A DNA stretch of 64,000 bases, from positions 157,314,426 through 157,378,425 of the forward strand of contig NC_090323.1 in the NCBI RefSeq assembly GCF_040869045.1, written 5' to 3'. The translations under genes were made by a program, and so were the position numbers. Of the stretch, positions 55,263 to 64,000 are shown in pieces. The stretch is from Eurosta solidaginis (taxonomy: Eukaryota; Arthropoda; Insecta; Diptera; Tephritidae). Under the pieces are notes generated by a model. That model did no database searches. It saw only the letters and a list, made by a program, of their open reading frames with translations, and was not told the DNA's origin. Within the stretch, counting starts at the first letter, position 1; each line of letters opens with the position of its first letter.

Positions 55263-56705
55263 ATGGAAAACGTTCGTTCCGCAAACGTCGTTGAGCTAAG
55301 ACAAATGTGTAAAGATGCAGGACTTCCAACTAGTGGTAACAAAAACACTTTAATAAAACGTTTAGAAACACATATCCGTACTGAAGAACATTATTTAAGT
55401 GCAAGTTCCATATTGTCACAGCGTGTGGCAGATTTAGAAAAAACTATTCGTGAAATGGAAATACGGCAAAGTGATGTTGTGATGTCTAGCAATTTCGAAC
55501 CGCAGTGTATCTCTTCACCACTAGATACACAAGCAGTGCCGTTGTCTACAAACGTACATACAGTGCAATCGGTTGTGCCACCATTGCAGACGGCGATCCC
55601 GCATCCGTGTCCACCACCTCCAACACAAACATTTCCAATTTCTGTTAGTAGTGCCTTCCCTAATGCGCAGGGTACACCCGTATCGTACTCAATACCGGTT
55701 TCCGGCGGTTATGCTCAGCCGATTTTTCAACCTAGTATTAACTACACGTACCTTCCAAGTTACACTGCACGACCCGCCCAAGCCAATATTCCGTACATTT
55801 CCCAACAGCCGGTTTGGCAATCGCGCCCTATGTATAATGTCCGTTGGCTATTGCCAACATTTGACCCACTTTCAAGTGTATCTTTAAATGCAACCCAATT
55901 CATACACCGCGTCGAAATGGTACGAAATGCATACGGCATCGATGATAGTATTTTACTGTGTGCGGTGCAACAGAAAATGCAGGGACCCGCTAAACAATGG
56001 ATCGACTCCCTGCAAGTCGTATATACGTCGTGGTCAGAATTTTCTAATCGATTAGTGTGCGACTTCCCATGTCTACAAAGTGTCGCGGATGTGCACATAA
56101 AAATGTCCCAAATGAAAAGAAATACGAATGAATCACCACAAGAATTTTATTATCGTATGGTTGCGTATGGTATGAAAAGAGGCATTCCAGAAAACGATAT
56201 CACTATACATATTGTGAACGGTATAAATGATGCGGACCTTAAACGAAAAATATCTAATTATTACGCGCGATGTATTGATTTGTTGCGTGATATCAATAAC
56301 TACAATATATTTAACGAGGTTAAGACGAATTCACAAGCAAGGCCAAAACCAATGGTCCTAACAAATGCTACGTCCGGTTCGCGAGATATTGCTAAAAAAT
56401 CCAACGAAAATGTAAAGTGCTACAACTGTTTGAAGTTTGGGCATTATTCAATAAAATGTCCAGAACCGCAGAAAAAAACCCGTTGTGAAAAATGTCAACG
56501 CACTAATCACACAATCGAAACTTGCCCGGAAAAATCAAATAATACAGTAAGACTAATTAATCAATCCGTTCAACCAACGAATGAAATTATTGACGTAAAC
56601 ATCAAGGAGATTAAAGTGAACGGACTTTTGACAAATTCTTTCGTAGATCCTGGCAGTAGTCGTACTCTTGTAAGAGGCAGCTTTGCCAGGAAGCTTGGCA
56701 GCTGA
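55263..56705 (+). CDS. family D Gag with zinc knuckles and protease start
   Basis: 480 aa, uninterrupted. Residues ~5-40 are SAP-like (VVELRQMCKDAGLPTSGNKN), followed by a short coiled coil, a Pro-rich region (~100-190) and the capsid-like Gag domain (~195-340: QGPAKQWIDSLQ, ESPQEFYYRMVAYGMKRG). The knuckles CYNCLKFGHYSIKC and CEKCQRTNHTIETC have the complete CCHC pattern. It ends in the start of the aspartic protease, where the catalytic triplet reads DPG (FVDPGSSRTLV) instead of DTG/DSG. The stop at 56703 follows a likely frameshift, since the protease resumes in another frame at 56724. Gag coats the element RNA. Confidence 0.85.
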   Translation: MENVRSANVVELRQMCKDAGLPTSGNKNTLIKRLETHIRTEEHYLSASSILSQRVADLEKTIREMEIRQSDVVMSSNFEPQCISSPLDTQAVPLSTNVHTVQSVVPPLQTAIPHPCPPPPTQTFPISVSSAFPNAQGTPVSYSIPVSGGYAQPIFQPSINYTYLPSYTARPAQANIPYISQQPVWQSRPMYNVRWLLPTFDPLSSVSLNATQFIHRVEMVRNAYGIDDSILLCAVQQKMQGPAKQWIDSLQVVYTSWSEFSNRLVCDFPCLQSVADVHIKMSQMKRNTNESPQEFYYRMVAYGMKRGIPENDITIHIVNGINDADLKRKISNYYARCIDLLRDINNYNIFNEVKTNSQARPKPMVLTNATSGSRDIAKKSNENVKCYNCLKFGHYSIKCPEPQKKTRCEKCQRTNHTIETCPEKSNNTVRLINQSVQPTNEIIDVNIKEIKVNGLLTNSFVDPGSSRTLVRGSFARKLGS

Positions 56706-56723
56706 ACACCATGTTTAATAACA

Positions 56724-59700
56724 TTGAATGGGTTTGGTGGCGGTAAATTCGTATGTAATGAGAAAATAAACTTGATAATAGAAATTGACTGTGAGAAAAT
56801 TGAAAGTGACGGGTTGATAGTAGAAGATAATTTGATAAGTGAAAATGTTTTGCTTGGGACTGATAGTTTGTGCAGAAACGGAATTCGGTTGGTTATCGAT
56901 AATGAAGGTTGTCGTATTGAAAATGTTTTAAACATTCGTGAACGTACTACTCTCGTTAATAAAGATTTTGACAAACTCGAACAATTACTCTCCTCATTCC
57001 GCGGTGTTTTCTCGGAAAAGGTTTCAGAACTCGGTAAATGTAACATCATGAGAACGAAAATCGAATTAAACTCCAATATACCGGTAAATATGAAGCCATA
57101 TCGTCTGCCATTCTCAAAGCGGCCGATTGTGGCAGACATAATCAAAGACTTACTCGACAACGAAATCATACGTTTATCAGAATCCTCATATGCCTCACCA
57201 ATTGTACTGGTCGAGAAGCAAAATGGTGAGCATCGCCTCTGTGTGGATTACAGGTGCCTAAACAAAATCACGAACAAAACTTCATATCCGATGCCAGTTA
57301 TGGATGAACATTTCGCTCAGCTAGCAGGTAATACATATTTTTCAATATAAGACCTAAGAATGGGGTATTATCAAATAGAGCTTGAAGAACAATCAAAACA
57401 TTTCACAGCATTTGTTACCAACGAAGGGCATCACGAATTCAATAGAATGCCGTTTGGTTTAGTCAACGCTCCGGCCGTGTTCCAAACGGTAATGAATAGG
57501 TTGGTATCCAAGATGAAACCTGGGGAAATTTTGGCATATTTGGATGATGTCATAATACCAAGCCGCACCATTGATGAAGGATTACAACGTCTTAAAAAGT
57601 TCTTATGTATCTTGGGCGATAGTGGGTTGACATTGCGTATAGACAAATGTAAATTTTTAGAAACACGAATCGAATACCTCGGTCACGTGATTACCGAGAA
57701 CGGTATAACCCCTGGAAATCGCAAAGTATCAGCTATTGAACATTTCCAAGTGCCTACGAATGTCACCGAATTAAGACGGTTCTTGAGTCTCACGGGCTTC
57801 TTCAGAAAGTTCGTTCCTGATTACTCGATAATAACTAAGCCCTTGACCACGCTTCTACGCAAATCTGAACAAAACTCGTTCTGCTGGACTGATCTTCAAC
57901 AGACCTCGTTTAAATGAATCATCGAACTTTTGACAACCACTCCGGTACTGGCCCTATACGATCAAACCGCGCTGCACGAGGTACATACTGATGCCAGCAG
58001 TGTTGGTCTAGCTGGTGTGCTGATGTAGTCACACGATAACAAGACGTGGCAGCCTACAATGTACTTCAGTCGACACTGCACAGATCCGGAAAGTCGCTAC
58101 CATTCATATGAATTGGAAGCCCTCGCCGTTGTTGAGGTACTAGAACGATTCCGCATTTACTTGTTGGGCAAAAAGTTTCGTTTGGTGACTGATTGCTCAG
58201 CCGTGGCCAAGGTACGAGATAACAAGGAACTAAAGCCTAAAATCGCGCGTTGGTGGTTGAAGATATCGGAGTTCGACTTTGAAGCAGTACATCGTTCAGG
58301 AAGCGGACTTGTGCACGTAGACGCAATGAGCCGAGCGCCTGACCAGCCCCCTGAAAACGTAGATCCGGCTGGATCTATCTTTGAAATAAACTCCGACGTT
58401 AATGATTGGCTTTATACGATGCAAATACAAGACCCGAAACTTCGTGAAATCATCGCCATTTTGCAAGGCCACGTAAAATCTCAGCGAGCTCCAGAGATCA
58501 AGAAATATTTTCGTAACCAAAATTATCGCCTTTATCGTCAAGAAGAAGATGGACTGAAATTTGTCGTCCCCAACTCCGTACGTGGCGCATTGCTCAACTT
58601 TGCCACGACAAGATGGGCCACCATGCTTTGGAGAAAACCATTGATCGAATTCGCAAAACGTTTTGGTTCGCACAAATGCGGAAATACATTAAAAATTATA
58701 TCGCCGCTTGCACGGAGTGCTGTTATCGTAAAGCCAAATTCGGTAAGGCTGAAGGTACTTTGCATTTCGATCCGGTAGATCCGATTCCGTTCCGCGTTAT
58801 TCATATCGATCATCTCTAGCCGTTTATTCGTAGTAAGAAAGGGAATTCGTACGTCATAGCCATTTCAGACTCGTTTTCCAAATATCTCATTGTTAGACCG
58901 GTTCGTGATACAAAAACGACGCACGTAATAAATTTGTTAAATGATGTAACGAGCTATTTCGGGCTGCCTCTTAAAATTATTACGGACCGTGGAACCGCTT
59001 ACACGTTGAAGGCATTTACCACGTATTGCGAGGTGAAAGGTATAAAGCACGTAAAAACAGCGGTACTCCGCGAGCAAACGGGCAAGTCGAGCGGGCAAAC
59101 CAGATGATTTTAAATTACTTACGAACCTCGGTTGATAACCCTAAGGAATGGGACTTGTTGCTGCGAAATTTGCAATTTACAGTCAACTCGCAACCGAATA
59201 AAACGACCGGATATAGCCCAAACGAGCTAATATTCGACTTTAACTTGCGCGATATCGTACACAATTTGTTAGTTGCCGCCGTGCATGATGACGTCGACCA
59301 AACCGTAGAGAAGATTCCGATAGACGAAAAACGTATACAAGCTACGGAGAATATCGAACGCGAACGACAAAAATGGAAAAAACGGTTTGACGAAAAACAT
59401 ACAATCCCTCGAGTTTATCGCGAAGATGATTTAGTTGTCATTGAGAACGAAGCCGCCGCTACCGGTGAATCGAGAAAATTAGAGTCAAAATATCGTGGTC
59501 CGTATCGTATAGCCAAAGTCTTAAACAATGACCGGTATTTAATCGAAGACATTCCGGGTATGTCAATAAAGTCGCGAAACTACTCTTCTGTTTTCGAATC
59601 TAGCAAACTGAAACCTTGGTGTAGAAACTGTCCCGAACTCGATGAGAACGAAACAAGCTATAGCGACCTAGAAGACAACGAAATCGAGGTCGATTCCATA

Positions 59701-59796
59701 TTAGGAAAGGCCGACTGTCAGCAAGCTGGTAACCCTACTCACGAAAAAGGCAATGAACAACAAGATGGCTGTCAGTCAGTCGATTGCGAGAACTAA
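56724..59796 (+). pseudogene. family D Pol: protease end, RT, RNase H, integrase
   Basis: Protease end VLLGTDSLC; RT LVEKQNGEHRLCVDYRCLN, FNRMPFGLVNAPAVFQ and catalytic YLDDVIIP (~57537); RNase H TDASSVGLAGVL and YFSRHCTDPESRYHSYELEAL; integrase zinc region GHHALEKTIDRIRK...CTEC; core Asp in VIHIDHL, Asp in ITDRGTAY and Glu in GQVERANQ, all present. In-frame stops: TAA 57348, TGA 57915, TAG 58026, TAG 58817. Frameshifts near 58600 and 59060. The frame ends inside the 3' LTR (stop ~59794), so the last ~26 codons are LTR-encoded. Confidence 0.85.
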
Positions 59797-59937
59797 AATA
59801 GAAAGCGTCCGAACTGCAGAGACAGCGTGGAATTTATAAAATTTATACAAAAACTCTGTACAAATAAACTTTTTATTAACGTTAAATATCTTTATTGAAA
59901 TTATTTCATTGGAACCCAAGAGGTCTCCTGACACAAG

Positions 59938-61173
59938 CACAATTTAATGATTGGATAAGAGATTTGGAACTATCCAAGGAAAAGGCCGAGATCCACACTT
60001 CTCGTATGCAACAATTTAAATTTGTGTCATCCGATGTTAAGGTGATATATTGTAGAACTCGCCACGAACCATTTTCCAAACACTATACCAAGAAAGACAA
60101 TATATGCAACTGCAACGACATTCCTGGTTTATTCAAAGAGTTTGGTCAAACATATGATTCAAAAGAGTGGCGATTGTTCATAGACAGCAATAAGCTGAGT
60201 TTGAAGGCCGTATTATTGCAAAAAGCCTTCTATCTCGATCGCACATGCAGTAAATGCAAAGGAAACCTACGTGGAAATGCAAAAACTACTCAAATTTATC
60301 AAATATGAAGAGCCTGATTGGAAAATATGTTCTGATCTCAAAGTCGTTGCAATGCTATGCGGTCTACAAAGTGGCTACACCAAGCACTGCTGCTTACTCT
60401 GCAAGTGGGATAGCCGAGCTCGTAAGGACCACTACGTCAGAAAGGATTGGCCGGAAAGAGTCGAGTTTACCGTTGGTGTGGATAACATCAAATACACCCC
60501 TCTTGTCAAGAAAGAGAAAATCATACTTCTACCCTTACACATCAAGCTCGGTCTCATTAAAAACTTTTTTAAGGCTTTGAACAAAGAAGGCGAAGCATTC
60601 GACTATTTGAAAACAATTTTTCCAGATATTTCTCAAGCCAAGATAAAGGAAGGTATTTTTGTTGGACCACAAATAAAAAAGTTGATCAACAATAATCAAT
60701 TCAAAGGACTACTCTCATCAGTTGAGGCAGCAGCGTGGGCATCCTTTGAAAAGGTCGTTGCTTCTTTTCTCGGTAGACACAAACGCCCTAACTACGAGCA
60801 GATAGTGAACGACTTAATCAAAAATTATGCGAAAATGGGTAAAATTAAAGGCTTATTAAAATAAATTTCCCAAAATTCTATAACTTGTTTACCTAACTAA
60901 TATTTTCTTTCCAGGCGTAAATATGTCCTTAAAAATTCACTTTCTGCACTCACATTTGAGCTTTTTCCGGCAAATCTTGGCGACGAAAGTGACGAACATG
61001 GCGAAAGGTTTCATCAGCAAATGAAATTAATTGAGAATCGATATCAAGGATTCTGGGACGTCGCAATGATGGGTGATTACTGCTGGTTTCTCATAAGAGA
61101 AATCGATCCTAAACTGAATAAGCGTCAAAGTAGAACACATAATTATTTCGACTACATAGTAAAATCAAATTAA
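59938..61173 (+). pseudogene. transposase-like protein, C-terminal part, two exons
   Basis: Frame from 59938 (FNDWIRDLELSKEKAEIH) to ~60240, then a frameshift to the 60271-60840 frame (DLKVVAMLCGLQSGYT, CCLLCKWDSRARKDHY, PLHIKLGLIKNFFKAL, IKEGIFVGPQIKKL). A probable intron (gtaaaatt ... ttttctttccag, about 60841-60915) leads to the last exon, ending in DEHGERFHQQM and MMGDYCWFLIRE with stop TAA at 61171-61173. The last exon needs one more one-base shift. AATAAA follows at ~61206. Acidic residues and CX2C pairs are conserved in this family; catalytic residues unknown to me. Confidence 0.65.
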
Positions 61174-61854
61174 GATAAAGATTGTTAGAATATAGTACAA
61201 ACATAAATAAATTTAAAAAAAAAGTTAAAAATATGGGTAATTTCATTCATAAATTGAACTTTTAACTAAATAGAACCAGAGCATAGCTAGATATTTCACT
61301 CTTCTTTATACCATACATACGTTTTGAGGTATACGTTGAAATTGCGCAACCTGGGTATTTTTATTTGATCGCTTATAACTTACGTAGTTTTACATCGATT
61401 TTCTTCAGTGATAGCTTATCTTTTTTCTAATTATACGGAGCTTTATTTAAAGAAAAAATATCTGAAAAAAAAGTTGTGGTTTTGGAATGCTGCCCTCGCA
61501 AAGAGTAATTTTTTTCATATTTTTTCATAAAAAAAAAAACAAAAATCTGAAATGATGAGCTAATATCTCGAAAACTATATGGTTGAGCAAAAAACAATGT
61601 ATGATGCATTTATAGCAAATGTTATCGTCTTTCCGATTCTGTAAAGTTATTTGCAATTGCTTGATCCGTTCGTGAGATATACGTAATTAGAGGGAGCCAT
61701 CATTTTGGTTTTTTCGAATAACGGTAAATTGCAAACATCTCAAAAACGGTACCATAGAATCAAAAATGAACTCGATTTTCGAAATCAGGGGGTGGTTTTA
61801 CATACGAATTTCATAACGGCGTCTCTGGTAAATTTTGGCCGTCGACCAGTGTAA

Positions 61855-62804
61855 TTTATGTTTCTATATTTGTAACTCTTTATGCAAAAATTATTTATTT
61901 CTTACGTTTACCAATTGCAGGATTCGAAGTCCTTAATTACACTTCTTTTTAATCGACCGAGATCGACAGGTCGTATTAATCTCCGGGCAACAACTGCCTC
62001 TTCAATATTTTACAATCTTTAACTTAACCTAAATACGCAAGGCATCTTTTCGATGTACATACATAATAACTTATTTACTACGCTCACCCAGTAATTCCCA
62101 CATTCCCACTTATGTGTGCTAATTGTTTATTATACTTATTGGGCTATCCCATTACATTAAAGATTGCTTTGCATTCCCGAATGCTGACACCAATAAGTAT
62201 GTCTGTTTATACACTCCAAAAAAAGTTATCATCAAGGCGATGCCATCTAAGCATCAATGTGCAATTTTTGCTTATCTTTTTTTCGTCATCAATGATCTTA
62301 TGTTATTGACATTTTCGAAATATTAGTTTGATACTTGTATTTGTCAAGTTAATAGACTACATACAAATGTAATGCGTTTTATAATCAATCTAGTATTAAA
62401 TGTTATCATAATGAAACTAGAAAGTTTATACAGTTATCATTTTGATACATTTTAAGGGCGAAACAAATATTTTCCATGGGCAAATAAATAGTCGAGATAC
62501 AAAATTGATACTTTTAATTATACTTTTTATAATATTTATGTTGCATTGATACCACGAAAATGATACCCTTTATAGTTTAATTTTTGCACATCGTGTATTA
62601 AAATGATAGTGATACTTTTTTTTTTGAGTGTACATATGTATGCCTCTACAGAACAACATAGGCAGAGGCATCAACTGAATTGATTCCTATTAATGTATGT
62701 ATGTTTGTATATTTGTATGCTTCCAAAGTGGAACCATAAGCAAAGCCCAGTCTTGCTGGTTGCAACAAAGTATCATATTTACTTGATTTATTGTGTGCGT
62801 GGCC
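61855..62804. other. intergenic DNA
   Basis: AT-rich with no gene seen. The phrases gtatacgtt, acactccaaaaaaagttatc and tttttgagtgtaca near 62205 and 62630 could be the ends of a ~430-bp inverted-repeat element, but I could not establish arms. Confidence 0.35.
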
Positions 62805-63443
62805 CAGGGCCGGCCAAAGAGAATTTAGGGCCCTAGGCGAGTTATTATTTGCGGCCCTTTCTCCCATATTTATAGAAAAAAATTGGAGATCAGAAAATTA
62901 GAGATCAGAAATATTAAATTCAAACTTAGTGTCAATAAAGCAAAAAAAAATGTCTTTTGCATATTAAATATATATTTTTTTCAACAAAAGAACGAAAATA
63001 TAGCACACAAAAGTATTTTTAATTATCGTAGAGTTTACTAAAACTTCATTTTCCGCGCCTTCAACTCAGAGAAAGTTGATATAATTTTACTTAAATCTAA
63101 TTTTTGCGCAATTTCCTGCTCTATTGATAGCAATGCTAAACCGACAAGCCTTTCTTGAGTCATGGCCGAACGCAAGTACGTTTTGATTAATTTTAGTTTC
63201 GAAAAGCTACGCTCGCCACTCGCAAAAAATACTAAATTGGGCATGAGACCAGACAAGTTGTGTTGTAAAATATAACTAAGGCGAAAATTAATTTTTTTAA
63301 TGAAACTAAATATAGGGCCCCTACAAAATTTCTTTTTTTTTCAAAAAGGATTTTTAGTACAAAAGTGTTTTGAATTTGGTGCCCCCTAGAACTTGGTGCC
63401 CTAGGCGGTCGCGTAGTTCGCGTATATGGTAGAGCCGGCCCTG
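62805..63443 (-). mobile_element. hAT transposon remnant with TIRs and target duplication
   Basis: CAGGGCCGGC at 62805 is mirrored by GCCGGCCCTG ending at 63443, with inner ccctaggcg blocks also inverted. The flanks gcgtggcc (62797-62804) and gggtggcc (63444-63451) agree at 7 of 8 bases. The minus-strand frame 63256-63038 ends a hAT transposase: ERSFSKLKLIKTYLR, SAMTQERLVGLALLSIE, the C-terminal dimerisation domain. The rest of the transposase has been lost in an internal deletion. Confidence 0.88.
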
Positions 63444-63451
63444 GGGTGGCC

Positions 63452-64000
63452 TGATGTGGAATGCTGAGCAAGCATTACTTAAAAAGAACTGGGTTCTTAT
63501 TTTTGGTGAACAAGTAAGTATATCTTAAAATATACTTCTTTTCCAACTTTCTACGTTATAGTGGCATTCCACATAACTCGCGTGTTCAATTTTATCGTCC
63601 GATAAATTAAGTGCATTTACTGTGAAAAATTAGTTATTTCTGCGATGGACTGAAAAATTGATTGTGTGCAAAACGGGCGACCTTCATGCGATAAGCACAT
63701 AAAAGCATAAACGCAAGCGTATTTTTGCGAAAAAGTAAAATGTAAGAAAAACAGCTGCCGGCCGATAACACTGCGGAACAAATTTCCACTTTTCAAAATT
63801 TTCCAAGGAAATTTTTATCACATTAGATTTAACTTTGTGTGCTGATTTCATAAATCATTTTACTTTTTTTGTAACAACTCTTGTTTTCCAGATATTTTCG
63901 ACTACCCGAAAACTTATCCCACAGGAGTAGAAAAGTGCAAAAACAAAAAATGCAACAATTTACAAAAGCAAACCTCAATTTTTTTAATACTTCATTTATT
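63452..64000. other. intergenic DNA
   Basis: No gene or repeat boundary seen. Confidence 0.4.

Larger units (their letters stand above)
54101..59933 (+). mobile_element. full-length Gypsy-type LTR retrotransposon (family D), 5833 bp
   Basis: Two 218-bp LTRs (54101-54318, 59716-59933) begin TGTCAG, end CTGACA and differ at one position that I can see (t/c near 54300/59925). The target duplication is CAAG (54097-54100, 59934-59937). After a ~940-bp leader with three imperfect copies of cagcacga.tagcctgaaaagaatt (54713, 54847, 54934) come Gag and Pol in the order protease, RT, RNase H, integrase. No env. A recent insertion into the long-TIR transposon, yet its Pol has several stops and frameshifts. 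Confidence 0.93.
52608..61851 (+). mobile_element. DNA transposon with ~525-bp TIRs, split by a Gypsy-type element
   Basis: CACTGGACCACG at 52608 is mirrored by the right end GTCGACCAGTG (61851). The inverted repeats run to about 53138 on the left and 61331 on the right, with the closest match in the inner part (cccaggttgcgcaa, tttgcgagggcagcattc). A 3-bp TAA flanks both ends. Without the 5.8-kb Gypsy insertion the element is ~3.4 kb and encodes one transposase-like gene. Long TIRs, a TAA target and this protein do not match a superfamily I can name. Confidence 0.75.

Overview
The window is repeat-dense, AT-rich insect DNA, most likely from a true fruit fly (Tephritidae, Diptera). This rests on two intron-containing animal genes, on fly-type retrotransposons, and on dispersed repeats I recognise as typical of tephritid genomes. 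Nothing bacterial is present. Well over half of the 64 kb is transposable-element (TE) DNA.

Host genes. (1) A small SH2-domain protein on the + strand, three coding exons at 3690-4634, apparently complete (259 aa). (2) Geranylgeranyl diphosphate synthase (quemao/GGPS1 family) on the - strand. Five 3' coding exons run from 38474 down to a stop at 33097. The N-terminal exons are not visible, and the last intron (33229-37626) is full of TE debris.

TE layout. 335-972: 3' fragment of a non-LTR element with RNase H. 7751-8155 and 33805-34083: two 3' tails of another non-LTR family ending in (CAA)n. 8976-9420, 11388-11499, 41053-41360: terminal-inverted-repeat (TIR) miniature elements. 10236-11240, 16808-20123, 38594-40182: DINE/Helitron-like non-coding repeats with internal tandem arrays. 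12025-14938: internally deleted Gypsy-type LTR element (family A). 16428-22690: non-LTR element split by a DINE-like insertion. 25724-27128: solo LTR (family C). 27695-32487: two inverted Penelope-like (GIY-YIG) copies, each with a candidate hammerhead ribozyme, split by a 2.9-kb TIR element and a tRNA-derived SINE. 41710-47892: Gypsy-type element (family C) that lacks reverse transcriptase but carries a Ulp1-like cysteine protease ORF in the env position. 47893-50979: pol half of a family-A relative. 51000-52350: Helitron helicase remnant. 52608-61851: DNA transposon with ~525-bp TIRs, split by a full-length Gypsy-type element (54101-59933) with near-identical 218-bp LTRs. 62805-63443: hAT remnant.

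Most useful leads: the retroelement-borne Ulp1-like protease with correctly spaced His, Asp, Gln and Cys; the paired Penelope hammerheads; the long-TIR transposon of unrecognised superfamily; and a miniature element ten bases inside the last GGPPS intron. All element coding regions show frameshifts or stops in this assembly, so none is an intact mobile system here. Family-level calls are from motif reading only; no database search was run.
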